Shown piece by piece: positions 32,081 through 44,398 of a stretch of 64,000 nt of DNA. Made by a program: the position numbers and the translations under genes. The stretch spans positions 558,001 to 622,000 of the forward strand of contig SKCR01032775.1 of assembly GCA_019454045.1 (NCBI GenBank). Reading direction: 5' to 3'. The first letter of the stretch is position 1; every line of letters begins with the position of its first letter. The notes beneath the pieces were generated by a model that was given only the letters and a program-made list of their open reading frames with translations, made no database searches and had not been told where the DNA came from. This DNA comes from Zanthoxylum bungeanum. Taxonomy: Eukaryota; Streptophyta; Magnoliopsida; Sapindales; Rutaceae.

Positions 32081-32884
32081 ATGGTTTCTGTAGAAATTGT
32101 TCCAGTTAGTGAAGCAACCACTAGATCTATTATTAATGAGCAACCCACAAGTCCTAGAATTTCATTTTCAGCTGATTTTCTTGATGAAAGCAACTTCATT
32201 TCAATTACTCCTCAGTCACCACTCTCACATGCACATCATCAAGATCAAGAAAAGGAGAAGCTGCAGGAAAGGGGAGGAGGTGGAAGAAATATTAATGCTG
32301 CAGATTTTGAGTTTCTCTCAAACACTAATGATGTGAGTAGTCACAACATGTTAAGTGCTGATGAGCTTTTCTTTGAAGGAAAGCTGCTACCCTTTTGGCA
32401 AATGCAGCATTCATTAGAGAAGCTCAACAAAATCAGCATCAAAACTAAAGATTGTGAAGATGGAGAAGAAGATGCTATTATTATTAATAATAACAATAAC
32501 AAGGAAGCTGCAGCTACTGAGACAAGAGTAAGTTGGTTTGTTGATGATGATCCATCACCAAGGCCACCAAAGTGCACCGTTTTATGGAAAGAATTGCTAA
32601 GGTTAAAGAAGCAACGTGCTTCTTCTTTGTCGCCTTCTTCTTCTTCATCTTCAACATCATCTTCTTCAAGCTCATTAGCTGATATTGCGACTAAAGAAGA
32701 AGGGAAAGAGGGTTCTGGGAACAGAGATAATAAGCATATTAAGAGAATTAAAAAGGGATTAGAGAGGACAAGATCAGCAAGTATTAGAATCAGGCCAATG
32801 GTAAATGTGCCCATTTGCACACAAGTGAAGAGCTCTCCATTGCCTCCTCTGTTTCCTCTTAAGAAAGGAAGATTAGAGAGGTGA
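32081..32884 (+). CDS. ADELF-motif protein related to the BKI1/membrane-associated kinase regulator group
   Basis: 267 residues, one exon. The core LSADELFFEGKLLPF (91-105) matches the ADELFYKGQLLPL motif of BKI1 at 8997, as in plant membrane-associated kinase regulators (MAKR) and related small unnamed families. Also visible: ISFSADFLDE (27-36), ISITPQSP (40-47), DFEFLS (75-80), the basic segment CTVLWKELLRLKKQR (165-179), a long Ser tract (181-198), the basic KHIKRIKKGLERTRSASIR (218-236), and a basic C-terminus. There is no BKI1-like C-terminal BRI1-interacting motif, so BRI1 binding is not implied. Basic clusters could bind membrane phospholipids (inference). I start at 32081 because an upstream in-frame ATG (32021) adds a Lys-rich stretch lying in the likely 5' UTR, and MVSVEIVPVSE looks like the natural N-terminus. 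No transmembrane helix, no damage. Confidence 0.82.
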   Translation: MVSVEIVPVSEATTRSIINEQPTSPRISFSADFLDESNFISITPQSPLSHAHHQDQEKEKLQERGGGGRNINAADFEFLSNTNDVSSHNMLSADELFFEGKLLPFWQMQHSLEKLNKISIKTKDCEDGEEDAIIINNNNNKEAAATETRVSWFVDDDPSPRPPKCTVLWKELLRLKKQRASSLSPSSSSSSTSSSSSSLADIATKEEGKEGSGNRDNKHIKRIKKGLERTRSASIRIRPMVNVPICTQVKSSPLPPLFPLKKGRLER

Positions 32885-33395
32885 AGTGAAAATCATGAAG
32901 AATGAGAAATTTGTTAGCAGAAGAAAAACATATATGTTGCATTCTCTAGTATGTATTCATTTCCATTTCCATTTCTTTCATTTCATTTTGAAAATTTTAC
33001 AATTTTTCTCTGTTCCTTTGTTTAGTAGATTAATGTTGATAATGTTGGATTTGAGATGCATCACAATGTACATTCTGAAATTTAAATGTTATTGGATGGT
33101 ATTAACATTTTTCTTTTTGTGTGTTTCCTTATTGTAGTAATACATGAAAAAAAAAATTAACACATTTGAACGGTACATGTGACATTTGAACATACAATCG
33201 ATATTTGATAAAAATCCGATGCATGTATATTATAAATGTAAGTTCAAATATTACTATCCCTCTTCAAGAGTGTTCTTTTTGAGTTAAAAGTTTTAATATT
33301 AAGAACAAAATGGGTATAGTTAAAAAGAAAAATTACAGTGTTATAGCATCGTTTTGAAAGGGCATTGTCTCTAGATATGACGGATACGAAGTAGG
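32885..33395. other. 3' flank of the ADELF-motif gene
   Basis: Likely 3' UTR in the first 250 bases; nothing else recognised. Confidence 0.5.
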
Positions 33396-33553
33396 AAATG
33401 AGCAGGTGTGGCTTGATGATAAATGATTTAGGATTAAATGACAGGTCCTCAGTTCGAGGCCAATGAGTTCTAGGATAATCAAGAGTTTTACTCTATTTAA
33501 GTCGGCTCAGGTGATTTGGCGGAGTTTATAACTTTTCCAGAAAAAATGAGCAG
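33396..33553 (+). mobile_element. tRNA-derived SINE copy 12
   Basis: Element 33406-33543 with duplication AAATGAGCAG at both sides. Internally shortened: GTGTGGCTTGATGATAAATG, then TCAGTTCGAGGCC, then TTGGCGGAGTTTATAAC. Confidence 0.85.
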
Positions 33554-34292
33554 TCATGGCACATGCAGGATGCAGGGATTCTGAATCATGGGGTCCTACT
33601 AAAGGGATCAACTAAGAGCCAGATGAATCTGAATCAACGGCTTTATCAGAAACGATGCTATCTTCTGCCAAAAATGGAAATCGGGTGAAAAGGAAATAAG
33701 AGGGCTGTGATGCTTCTGTATATTTGACTGTACTGTATAAATCTATCATAATAAATTTGAATTCATTTATTTCTTCAAGCTGAGCAAGCTCGATCAGACA
33801 GATCGAGACCCACACGAAAGCCAGAACAGGTGAATTCACGGTCGTAACTCACAAGACAGAATAAAAATAAGGGATGTTATCGAGGCATACATAATGATTG
33901 TACATTATAAAAATACATAATTTTTGAAATATTTTTTATCGATCTATCCAAAAATCAAAAATTAAAAAGTATAATAAATCTTCACTTATTACGTAATAAA
34001 TATATATCTAGTATTACAAACAATTTTCAAACGTATATTTAACTTTGATATACTTTCTAATATTTGGATGGACCAATGAAAAAATTATAAAAATTATAAA
34101 TTTTTGATAATGTACGAAACATTGATTATATGATTGATAATTACCCTAAAATAGTTTAAGGCAGTTGAACATAGTGCGAAAATCTACTTTAATAAAAACG
34201 AGATCTACTGTATCTCACGCTTATAAAGATTTACCAGATTGTGATATTTTAGTCCATGAGATTCGAACTCATTTTTGTATTATAGGAGAGAG
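33554..34292. other. AT-rich intergenic DNA
   Basis: No gene seen. A 75-codon frame near 33612-33839 (-) has no recognisable feature. Confidence 0.45.
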
Positions 34293-34467
34293 TATATTAC
34301 AACCTCGCGTTACTTGGTGATGTATGGTTTATGATCTGATTTTCAAGTCCGGTATTTAAATTTAGGGATGCGTTTTTTGTAAGAGCATAAGACCGTCCGA
34401 GATTTTATGTGCTCCTCGGGTGGTTTAGCAGCGGGATTTCCAACGTTTTATATATATATTACAACCT
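34293..34467 (+). mobile_element. tRNA-derived SINE copy 13
   Basis: Element 34306-34454 with duplication TATATTACAACCT at both sides. Starts CGCGTTACTTGGTGATGTA and ends GCAGCGGGATTTCCAACG followed by T/A-rich sequence. Confidence 0.88.
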
Positions 34468-34796
34468 GGCCAATGACCTTGGTGTCATCTCAGATCTCTC
34501 TTGCATCTAAAATGAGTTCTCAAATGTGAAGCCTTGCAAACTCAACTATGGCTTGCACAATTAATGGAAGTCTTTAGAGATGACGATAATTAATTAGAAG
34601 TTCAAATTTTGATAAATTAAGATGAGTTTCTAAAGTATACTAATGGACTTCGTTTCTCGTTTAAGTATAATAAAAGTTTAAGCTCCCAAGACTGAGATCA
34701 CTTGCAGAAAAAGCATATTTAGATGGACACTGCAATACATAGAGAAATAAACAATTATAAAGTCTGCTATACAAATTTTAAATTAATCCCCAAGTT

Positions 34797-35147
34797 ATTG
34801 GACTTAGACCTCGCCAACCGGACGGTTCTGGTTCAATTTTTTTAGTTTTTTTTAAAAAAAATTTTAAAAATGGAAATTAGATTTTAAAGAAATTTATAAT
34901 TAGATATTATTATCAAATAAATATAATAATTTTTTTTTATTTGAATTTTATTAAATTAAATTAAAAATTAAATAAAAAACTAAATAAAAAATTAAATTTA
35001 TTTGAATTTAATATTGGAACCGTCCGGTTCAAACGGTTCGGCTAGAGTGGGAACCCTAACCGAACCGTTCTGGAACCGGAACCGTCCGGTTCCTTCCGGT
35101 TCGATTTCGGTTCCCGAACTGGAACCGTGGCCGGGTCTAATTGGACC
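34797..35147. mobile_element. hAT-like MITE with GGAACCG subterminal repeats
   Basis: 335 bp (34805-35139). Left end TAGACCTCGCCAACCGG, right end the inverse of TAGACCCGGCCACGGTTCC. Flanks ATTGGACT and ATTGGACC match at seven of eight bases. Ends are dense in GGAACCG/CGGTTC strings; the centre is an AT-rich block. Confidence 0.8.
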
Positions 35148-35636
35148 TATGGCAGCAGCAGAAATTAAAAAACAAGCATATTTGCATTCAAAGTATACAG
35201 TCAAAGAAAATGAAAAAAAAATCCAACAGCATCATGCTATGTGTATGTAAAGAGATAATCGGAACATAGACATTACAATAACACGCAAATACACAAGTTA
35301 AAAGCATATTTTCACATGGACAATTGGGAAATACAATCTGGAAACCAGAACAAGCTATGCTTAGTAAACAAAAGAATCAGACTGCATATGGACAAAAAAG
35401 AATAGAATTTTGAAGGCTACACACTGTTTGGGAGGTTGTAATTGTAAATGGTCAAACTAGGCAAGGCTAGGCATGAGAACTATCAATGTGAGATCTAGAT
35501 ATCCGGTTATAGTGAAACTTTCAGAAAAATTTTCAAAACCACATGTTATGGCCCAACCTCTCTGCGGAGCTGATATTCACATAAACTGTTGAATAAATAT
35601 AGCAGTGTCACTTTACCATTGAATGTACTGATTTAC
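35148..35636. other. 3' flank of the malectin-like LRR gene
   Basis: It should hold the 3' UTR of the minus-strand LRR gene. Nothing else recognised. Confidence 0.5.
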
Positions 35637-38600
35637 TTAAGAAGGTGGTGGAGACGAAAGCTTATTTCCAGGAGAAGTCCTAACAAGAAAAATTGAAACA
35701 GTTAGCTTAACCTGGCGACTACAGGATGGGATGACTGTAAATATGAAACTTACTTGAGGTTCAATTCGGGTTTGATAAGACTACTTGGAATTTGACCTGT
35801 CAGATTGTTGTTTTGTAAGAATCTGATAGACAAAAGGAACTATGTTAGGTACATGAATAACCAAGTCAGAGTTTCCAAATAGGCAAATCCAGTACAACAA
35901 TCCAAATAGAAAAGATGCTCCAAACAAAATGTCTAAATCTGTTGTCATGTGATGTATTGTCTGAAGAAGACTTGAAACAGAATAAAACAATGACCTGGAC
36001 ATATAACAATAATGAAGAATAAATTCACATTTCAACCTGCAACTTAGATGTTATGAGGGAGATTTTTACTTCCAAAAGCAACAGTAACAGAATCAATAAT
36101 AATCATGGTGGAAAGTAATTGACTTACTGTTTAATGAAAGAGCAAAACTCAATCCAAATCTAAAATTTGTACTTGATGAGATCAGTTTGTCCAAAAACAA
36201 GGCATAACATATAGTATATGAATGTTAGCTATTTTGCACCCGACAAATAACACAGATAAGTCTCAATTTTCAATTTTTATATCTAATTAACGGCTCCATA
36301 AACTCCTGAAGATACCAACCAATTGGAGCTTCTATTTATCCAATAAACAAAAATCATTATTTGCTACATCAAGTACAAGGGTCAAACCATGGCGGTGTTT
36401 AGCAGGAATCCCATATATCCAGGAAAGTGAAACAAGAAATTTATGGAATAAATTTATAAACTATGAAGTAGTCAAAAATCCAACGAAGTAAGATGCTCTG
36501 CATTTTAATCAAACAAAGATGTGTTTGATTGAAATTCAGCAACGGATCATCAATCTTTAAATCATTTAAAACTTTAAACTACCAGCAGGAATTACATTAT
36601 CTCACTTCTTTACTCTGTTGGTATTTTCTTGACATTAAAAGCCAGCCAGGATGATTGTATCTAAGGTTTCTCATATGCATAATTAAAAACGCTTAGTCTT
36701 GCATTAGGATCTAATTAATTCTCAGCAAACAAATATTAGACTGGCTAGGGCTTAGATACGTACAACACTTTTTTTTTTTAAATCGTTGGAAACCCTACCG
36801 CCAAACCACCCCTTCCGGGCTTAAGCAGAGCAGTTAAAACCCCCGGCTATCCCAGGCTCTTACAAGAAACGTACTCTCTGGATTCGAACCCAGGACCTCA
36901 AGGTGAGATCCTGAGCCCTACACCACCAAGCCACGCCCCTTGGGGACTAGATACGTACAACACATAAATATTAGAAAACTCATTCCGATCATTCTCACCC
37001 AAAATGGTTATTCTGTAATCTATGGACATACTATATATTTTGCTGTGCTGCACCGACAATGAGAAACACGTTATTTATACGTTTGCCAGCAAAGCTTATA
37101 GACTGTCAAATGAATAAGGAAATGAGTGCAAAATCAACAACAAATGAATTGGAAAGGACCTGATTTTCATAAACTAATTAGCACCTTGGAACAACCTAAG
37201 GCTTGGATTTGTTCGACCATTAGTTTTGATGGTCCGTTGAGGTGAGATTATCTCTTTTAGTAATGAGTATAATTTACTAATAACAGCCTAAACCGTAGTA
37301 TAAAAATTTGCAAAAAATTGGGTACAAGTGATGTGACTGCACAGGTAAGTAGACACATCACAAATATATCATGAAGATTATACCCCACCAGAGACTATAT
37401 ACATCTGTAAAATTACAATGGTTCTAATCAAATCATGTCGTGGTAGAGGGAACAAATCCCCTGATTTAGAAAAATCTCAGTTAAGCTGTTAATCTTCTTC
37501 CTAATTACGTCAATTCAGAAATACTGCTTGAGAGTTTTGTTGATTCAGAAAAGCTACAAACAATGATTTTTAAGCATACCATAGGATAAAGACTAAACTA
37601 AGTTTCACATATAGTTTGTGATGAGCCATCATCATCGGCATACAGACAGGGAGGGTGGGAAGCCATGCATAATATGTTATGAGGGTGCGACTTACAGTTC
37701 ACGCAAGCTTGGAATCTTTCCTAGAGATGAGGGAATCTCTCCACTGAATTGATTGTCTTCCAGATGCCTTTATATGTAAACAACATAACATAAAATCAGA
37801 GAAATGAAACCGAATCCCATGCAGCAAAATTAAAGAGAGGTCACAATTATTTAGTACAAACTAACAACAGGCAGAAATATTAAACAGCGCATAAATAAAA
37901 AATAAAGTACTTTATTAAAAAAAATGAAAAAAAAAAAAAGAAGAAGAAAGAACCGTAGGTTTAACAGATTTCATGCTGTTATCTTCAGTAGCATTTTAAA
38001 TGGTGTATCATGATAATAATCCATGTCCATTCAAATGGCCTACTTTAAGCTCAACAATAAATATTTAATGGAAAACATAAGTGAAATAACAACATACAAC
38101 TTCTCCAGCCTCTGTAACGAACTGAGATCAGGTATTGTTCCAGACAAGTTGTTGTTTCCAAGCCATCTGTCAATATCATGAACATATCAATAAGAAAATA
38201 CTTATTCTTATATTTCATTAACCACATATTAGTTTTGACAACTTACATGCCACCCAATGCTGTCAATCTAGAGATGTTGGATGGCAATGATCCTGAGAGA
38301 CCCATATTTGTCAAAGTTCTGAAAATAAAAAGAATACAATATGAGGATTTTAGAGAAGAAGGTAAAATAATGCATAGACAATAACAACACAGTCATATTT
38401 AGCCCCAACTCACAAAGTAACTATGCGAATCCGGCGACCATAGTCGCAGGTAATTCCAGTCCATGAATATCCGCGGGGCAAACAAGGATCACCCGTCCAA
38501 TCAAGTGGAGGGTTCTGGAGACTGTTTTTAAATGCTTCCAATGCTACAACTGCAATAATAAATGAAAACCATATAATGAAAATATCACCGAGAATGACAG

Positions 38601-40684
38601 ATTCTGACATGCCATAATAGTTTTAGCTACCCTATCATTTTGTGGATGAAAGATCTCCATCCTTCTAGGAGGAGACTTTCTTTGTACATGATAAAGATGT
38701 GCTCAACTATTCAGAACACTTAGTTGAAATTCCTCAACTAGATGAGCCAATAGCCATACCCAAAGGCTCAGGCTTGATCACAGGCATGTCATCTTATTAA
38801 ATGAGATGCAGCACATGTAATTAAAAAGTTGCTTAACAAATAACTACTTTGCATTTTTTTTCATTTTCCTGTTCAATCACCTACCCTACTGAACCATTAT
38901 TTCTTTTTAGTCTGTAGCTCAACCTGAAACAAGAGGTCCTTGGAGAAAAATGAGAGATCTTTAGGGAAACAATAGTAATTCACTTTCCCCAGTAAAAAAA
39001 AAATTGTATACTATTAGTAAGCATACCATCTCTAGTAAGAGTTCTTCCTCCAAGTTCCAGCACTTGGAAAATCTCTCCACCATTGATCAGAGGACCTTTG
39101 TTTGTACCAGCTGCAGGACTCAAAGTTATATTTGTAGCACCGGCAAGAGGCCATTGTCTAGCAAAGACAGCAACACCATCTGGCGTCACATTCAGATTTC
39201 TGTAATAGTGTACACCATTTATGATTATGTCAAACACCCTCATTCCTCCTGGTGAAGATGCAGGATTATCTACAAAATAAAGAGCGATGCAGTAATTTGA
39301 GTTTGAAAGGAACAACGGAGGCCATATTAACTCCATTTGTTCTGCTGGACCAGTTGCCAATGCCGTCTCAAATATTTTCGAAGGAGGAAGATTCCAGAAA
39401 CCAGAAACAGATACATTTGAGTTGTCTGCTATGGCATTTTTTTTGTCAGCTGATGGTTCCCAAAACCGATCAAATGGATCGTCAGGAAATCTGTAAACAC
39501 CAAAAGCCAAACTAAGAGACAGTACTTAACAAGGCAAATTAAACTTCAATATCATTAACGTTATGATTTATGAAACGTATTCAACAGAATGAAGTGCTTT
39601 CATATTTAACTTGTGGTGTTGAACCATAATGATGAAAGCACTTGTTAACATTGAAATGCTATCCATTCAAAAAATACTTTAAGTGTTTTTCAGATAAGCA
39701 CTTGATTAGATAATTTATCCAAAAGCAATCCAAACACACCCTCAGTAATTGGTGTTCCTGATCTAATAAACCAAGAAACTGCTAGTATCTAAATCATCAC
39801 TTCATTTATTGCCCATTTCTGATGATTTTTAGTTGCTTTTGAAAGCAAATTTCATATTGGTTGTGGTTCTAAACTTACTATCAATATTCACTTACAAACA
39901 AAACAGAGATTAAATCAATTCATAATCAACAATAAATAAGAAATTCGAAATTTTCACCGAATGATGTCTGTTCCACTGTAGCCAAAACTATGTCTCGCAA
40001 TCAAATTGAGCCCAAACTTGCCAAAATCCGTGCTGTTATAAAGCGATTCTGCAAGAGGAACAAACTCCAAAGCGGAAATAAACGGGTCGGAATCCGTATA
40101 ATCATTCGACCCGATACAAACACTCATACTCTTCCCTTGAGCCACAAACACTGCCTCATAATACGACGACAACCCGAGCGCATACTCCGCCGTCGTATTA
40201 ACCATGCTCCAGAAAGTCCCGTCCACCATCTGATCAAAAACCGGCGGAGAATCTCGGCCGTTGACTCCTCCGTAAAAGTACGTAGTCCTCACCAGGTACT
40301 TTCCCCCGCGAAACACAGGGACCACGTAACAGAATTTTCGATGCGGTTTGTTTGGAAACGATCGGACGGTTGAGAGAATCGGTACGGTAACAGCGATCGT
40401 CACGTTCTTGGGGGTCCCACTCTTTATGTAGTCGTTGTCCGGAAGCCATTTGATTCCGTTGACCGTGTAACCGTTAACCACACCGCAGTCGATCAAAGTA
40501 CCTATAAATTAATTAAAAATAAAAATAAAAAGCATAAAGTAATTTAAAATTTCATAATTAAAAATAAAATGTATTTTGAATTACGAATAATCGAAATTGA
40601 TTACTTACCGGAGGGCGATTGAGAGGAGGAGATGGAGACAAGAGAGAGTAGCGATAAGAGGAGAAGGAGACAAGTGGAGGACAT
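35637..40684 (-). CDS. Secreted malectin-like / leucine-rich-repeat protein without kinase, nine exons
   Basis: I placed nine exons by GT-AG borders that keep frame throughout: 40684-40609, 40501-39958, 39490-39027, 38549-38414, 38318-38247, 38166-38098, 37767-37696, 35822-35754, 35679-35637. The sum is 1545 nt, 514 residues. Exon 1 encodes a signal peptide (MSSTCLLLLLLSLLSLVSIS). Exons 2-3 (about 26-361) form a malectin-like carbohydrate-binding domain, with IDCGVVNGYTVNGIKW and YLVRTTYFYGG. Exon 4 carries DWTGDPCLPRGYSWTGITC, the usual linker before LRRs. Exons 5-8 each encode one LRR (72, 69, 72, 69 nt; for example GNNNLSGTIPDLSSLQRLEKL). Exon 9 is a short polar tail, SSPPPS. There is no transmembrane helix or kinase, so it is probably secreted to the cell wall or apoplast; receptor kinases with this ectodomain continue into a kinase. 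Similar kinase-less proteins exist in Arabidopsis (for example At3g19230, from memory). Intron 7 (1873 bp) contains a SINE. Ligand unknown. Confidence 0.9.
36753..36963 (-). mobile_element. tRNA-derived SINE copy 14, best preserved, inside intron 7 of the LRR gene
   Basis: Element 36769-36947, duplication TAGATACGTACAACAC at 36753-36768 and 36948-36963. On the minus strand: GGGGCGTGGCTTGGTGGTGT (A-box region), CTGGGTTCGAATCC (perfect B-box), TTTCTTGTAAGAGCCTGGG, CTGCTTAAGCCCGGAAGGGG, TTTGGCGGTAGGGTTTCCAA, then the A-tail. This copy serves as the family reference. Confidence 0.95.
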
Positions 40685-41424
40685 GGTGAAGAATAGAGAT
40701 TCATGAAACAGTGAAGAAGATAGTGGTATTTTAGGCGTTCGTGCTGAATTGGTCTTTGAGTGGAGGAGTTGATTCAGTCATGCAACGCAAGCAAGGAATT
40801 TGATTTGGGGGAAGAGAAAGGAATTTTTTTTATTTTTTTATTTTTTGATTCGGTTGTATTAGTTACGCGGGAAATTTGAGGGCCAGGTCATTTTGACGGT
40901 GGGTTAGGTAGTGACTAGCGACTGACGTAGAGCCGTTAATATACCGTGTGAATTCGTCTTAATTTCCAACGGAAATGATTAGTTGGGATTAATAACGGCG
41001 ATTGATCGTTATAACAGTCGCGTCACAGTCTGTTAAGAAACCGTAAGAAACTACTTATTCAGTGCAGATCCACCCAATCGAGCAAATGATAATTTTCTTT
41101 AAAATCACACTCCCAGTCTTCTTGTCTACCTAACGACTCAAGGTTTTCTCCTTCTTGTTGTTTTAAATACTTCAACCTTTTTTCAAAACTAAACACCAAT
41201 AATATGACCCCAGGGTAAAAAAAAAAGAATTGCACTAAATATGAGCCATTAATATCAAATTATATAGATATATATATAATTTATAATTCGCTAATTCATA
41301 GATTGAATTCCTACTGGATACACGCCAATAGGACTAAGATTGTCAATTTAGTTTTATAAAAACTTCCTTAAATTAGTTGAGAAAAATATAACAATATATT
41401 TAATTGTAATCATTTGATTTTGTA
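40685..41424. other. Upstream region of the LRR gene
   Basis: It contains the promoter of the minus-strand LRR gene. No clear TATA box. Nothing else recognised. Confidence 0.5.
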
Positions 41425-41598
41425 TTTTTTTTTAATCATTGAAAATAATGCCGTCAAATCATCTCTTCCGGACTTAAGCGAAACAAGTAAAATCTTCGGC
41501 TGCCCCAGACTCTTACAATAAACGTACTAATTGGATTCGAACACATGACTTACAAGTCAAATTTTGAACTCTACACTACCAATACACGTCCCCTGTGG
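41425..41598 (-). mobile_element. tRNA-derived SINE copy 15
   Basis: Minus strand; GCCGTCAAATCATCTCTTCC, GGACTTAAGCGAAACAAG, TGGATTCGAACACATGAC. Flanks GTAATCATTTGATTT and ACAATCATTCGACTT are a diverged target duplication. Confidence 0.85.
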
Positions 41599-41615
41599 AC
41601 AATCATTCGACTTCA

Positions 41616-42843
41616 CCTCATCTTAGTTGTAATTATTTGATTATCAAAATCTTTAACCAACTTATTTGATTATACAAGACTCCACTCGATCTTACTTACC
41701 TACTTAATCATTTATCTAACATATTTGATATTTCTTGATTTAATCAATCATATAATATGTTAATCAACCTCACTTGACTTACTCAACCTCTTACCCAATT
41801 CTTTCTCCAATCTTAAATACTTGCTCGATTTTACTCGATTTTTTTTTTTTTTGTACTTGACTAATTATTGTGCAAGTGACATTGATAAGGGTAAATCAAT
41901 TGGGGAAGGACCATTTCAAGTGATGGCTTAATTATTAATTTTATTTTTTGTTGAAGCTTGTTAAATAATAATAATTAGCTGACATATGCATTTTAACTGT
42001 AGTGATTTTAAACAAATAAGTGATGTCGAGTAAATAACAACTTGTATACGAAACAATGAGGGTAAAACTCATATTCATGATTGTGCTCATGTGCAACAAT
42101 CATGAGATACATGTCAATAACAACTTAATTTGAAATCTAATTTAACTAATTAATTTAATTTTCAATCTTGCTTAACAGCAAAACACAGGCCTTGATTTGG
42201 TCGGGCCGTGTAATCCACACAGTGGAAAATTGGGCCCATGCAATCCCCTTCATCCTTCAACTCGCTCTTTTTCCATCGGATTCTCATTTCTCCCTACTCT
42301 TCCCGGCCGAATTCCAAATAAAATATTCGGACAATCCTCACTTCTCAACCACTTCCATTGTATGCGTTAGGGTCAGCCGAAGATCCGAATTTTGAATTTT
42401 ATATTTTATATTTTTTAGTATCAAATTCGGGAGATTACAAATTTTGATTGGGATTTCTTTTTCGTACCGATCAAGAAAATTCAGTCATGATTATGGGCGA
42501 TTGTTTATCCTGAATTCATGATGTATTGCGATTCATTGTTTAAAAAAATTTGAATTACGAGTGAGAATTTGGATCTCACACCGTTACAAAATATTGTAAA
42601 TATTATAGGGATTTTTTACGATTTTTGTTTTATCATAATTAAGTAATCAGGTTAGAATTGAGATTAACAAATCCCGGTCTGAATCAACCAATTACCAACC
42701 CTAATAGGGGAGATAATTCTCTATACAATTCAAATCAATTGTTAGTTTTATTTTAATGTAATTTCCATTTAAGATAATTGAACAAATTTTTGCAAGTCCA
42801 TGGTTTTTTTTGAAGTAAACGTAATTTGTATCTTATAAGTAAA
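41616..42843. other. AT-rich intergenic DNA
   Basis: No gene; a 75-codon frame at 42168-42395 (+) has no recognisable feature. Confidence 0.45.
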
Positions 42844-43172
42844 CTAGATATTGTTCGTGTCTACGGTACGATGTTACATAATTTATCATTGTCATTTTTA
42901 TAGAGATTTTATAATGAAATAATTATGTTTTTTTTAATTTGGTAATTTTCAAATAGATTGTATAATAATTTATTTATTTATTAACCTACAATTATCATTT
43001 CGAAATAAATTATATAATGAAATGATTATATATATGTCATTATATTATAACGAAATGATCTGAACCGCCAATTAAGCCACATAAACATATGTCTTTTGAT
43101 ATATTTATCTATCTTAATCATAACTATTGATTGTTTTATCTTTCACCGCATTATTGTAATTTATAATATAAA
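42844..43172 (-). mobile_element. Degenerate Helitron copy 3
   Basis: Keeps CTAG at its 3' end (42844-42847), one decayed hairpin (GTTCGTGTCTACGGTACGATG) and the inner GAAATGATCTGAACCGCCAA..AAGCCACATAAA of copies 1 and 2. The 5' TC is mutated. Only one hairpin is present. Confidence 0.65.
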
Positions 43173-43600
43173 TTATTTGTTGATATATGTGTGTGTAAAA
43201 TATGTATGAATTGTTTGTAGGTTGCTTATATGTCACTTATTTAATGTTTATTAAGCGGACCACCTGTTATAATTTACTTGTTTAGCATTAGTTAAATATC
43301 AGATTAGTTTATGGTTTTTTAATCTTTTGACATAAATCATTTTCTCCTTACAAGTTAATTTTTATATAATGAGTTATAAAATTGGTACATATTATACGTC
43401 ATAAGTGAATTTGTAATAATTGATGTGATAGCCAAAACCATATCCTTATGTTGTAATCATACGATGCGACGGATGGCACTAATATTATAATATTCGGACT
43501 AATTGTACTAATCCTTACTGTTAGTTCTATTTTTATTGGCAGTGCCCGTGACAAAACAAGTTCAATTGAGTTGTAATTTATCTTATAGTACTTGGAGCAA
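43173..43600. other. AT-rich intergenic DNA at the edge of the retrotransposon nest
   Basis: No gene recognised. Confidence 0.45.
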
Positions 43601-44398
43601 TTGGACTGGTTTTTGGAAAAGTTGAAGCATATTAGTTAATGGCGCATTCGTTTAGGCGTTCGAACGTGTGGCGTTAGTGGCACGTTCTACATTGGGTTTG
43701 AACGACACATTAAAGAGAGCAAACGTTCGAGGCACGTTCTTGTTGGGTTCGAATGAGATCATTCCAGATAGCAAATGTTCGAGTCACATTCTTGATGCGT
43801 TCGAACGGGGACATTCCAGAGAGCATCCGTTCGTGGTGCGTTCGAACGAGTATTTCCAGTAAGCGCACGTTCGTGCAGCGTTTGAGTAAGCGTTCGAGTA
43901 AGCGTTCGAACGCCAATCGCATCTGAACGCGTTTTTCAACCTTTTGCCTTTGAAAAACCATAGCTTTTCACCATAACTAAAAATAAAACATGTAGCCACC
44001 ATCCCCAATAATTGAAACACATTTCCTTTGATCCAAAATCTCTCAAAGCTTTCAACCTTTCTTAATTCCACCATTGAAGACTTCTCCATCCATTTGTCTT
44101 ATTTGTTAATGGTGAGAATCATTCATTGATAAACCTTCAACACAACCAAACTCAAAATTCATAATCCTTCAGAGTTCTCAATGAGGAAGATTGGTAATCG
44201 GATTTCCGGCGTGCGTAAGGAGTTGATTCACTCAAAGACTTCTGAGGTTCAGAAGAAAACTGTGGTGTGCGGGCTTAAGGAGTTCCTTGGGTTCTTACAG
44301 TTTAGAAGTATTTGAGTCGGTAAAGTTGTCACCATAGGTCTTGACCATCGCTGTAAGTTTTTCTCTATATAGTGGATTGGGCTGGCAGCCGAGATACC
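43601..44398 (+). repeat. Older LTR fragment with CGTTCGAACG motifs (left part)
   Basis: It is interrupted by the insertion at 44399; the right part resumes at 46905. It carries four exact CGTTCGAACG palindromes (43657, 43798, 43839, 43903) in diverged 50-70 bp repeats, then a TATATAG-like stretch and CTGGCAGCCGAGATACC. The joined flanks look like an LTR/leader of a retroelement; its own ends are not found. Confidence 0.45.

Noticed and set aside
36769..36947. A tRNA gene, because of the GGTTCGAATCC box
   Set aside because: No cloverleaf; A-tail, 16-bp target duplication and many dispersed copies make it a SINE.
38178..38384. Plus-strand ORFs across the LRR gene (also 39004-39515, 39990-40373)
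   Set aside because: Shadows of the nine-exon minus-strand gene, whose splice phases all agree.
43710..44089. 83- and 101-codon minus-strand ORFs
   Set aside because: They run through CGTTCGAACG repeats of an LTR fragment and have no domain.
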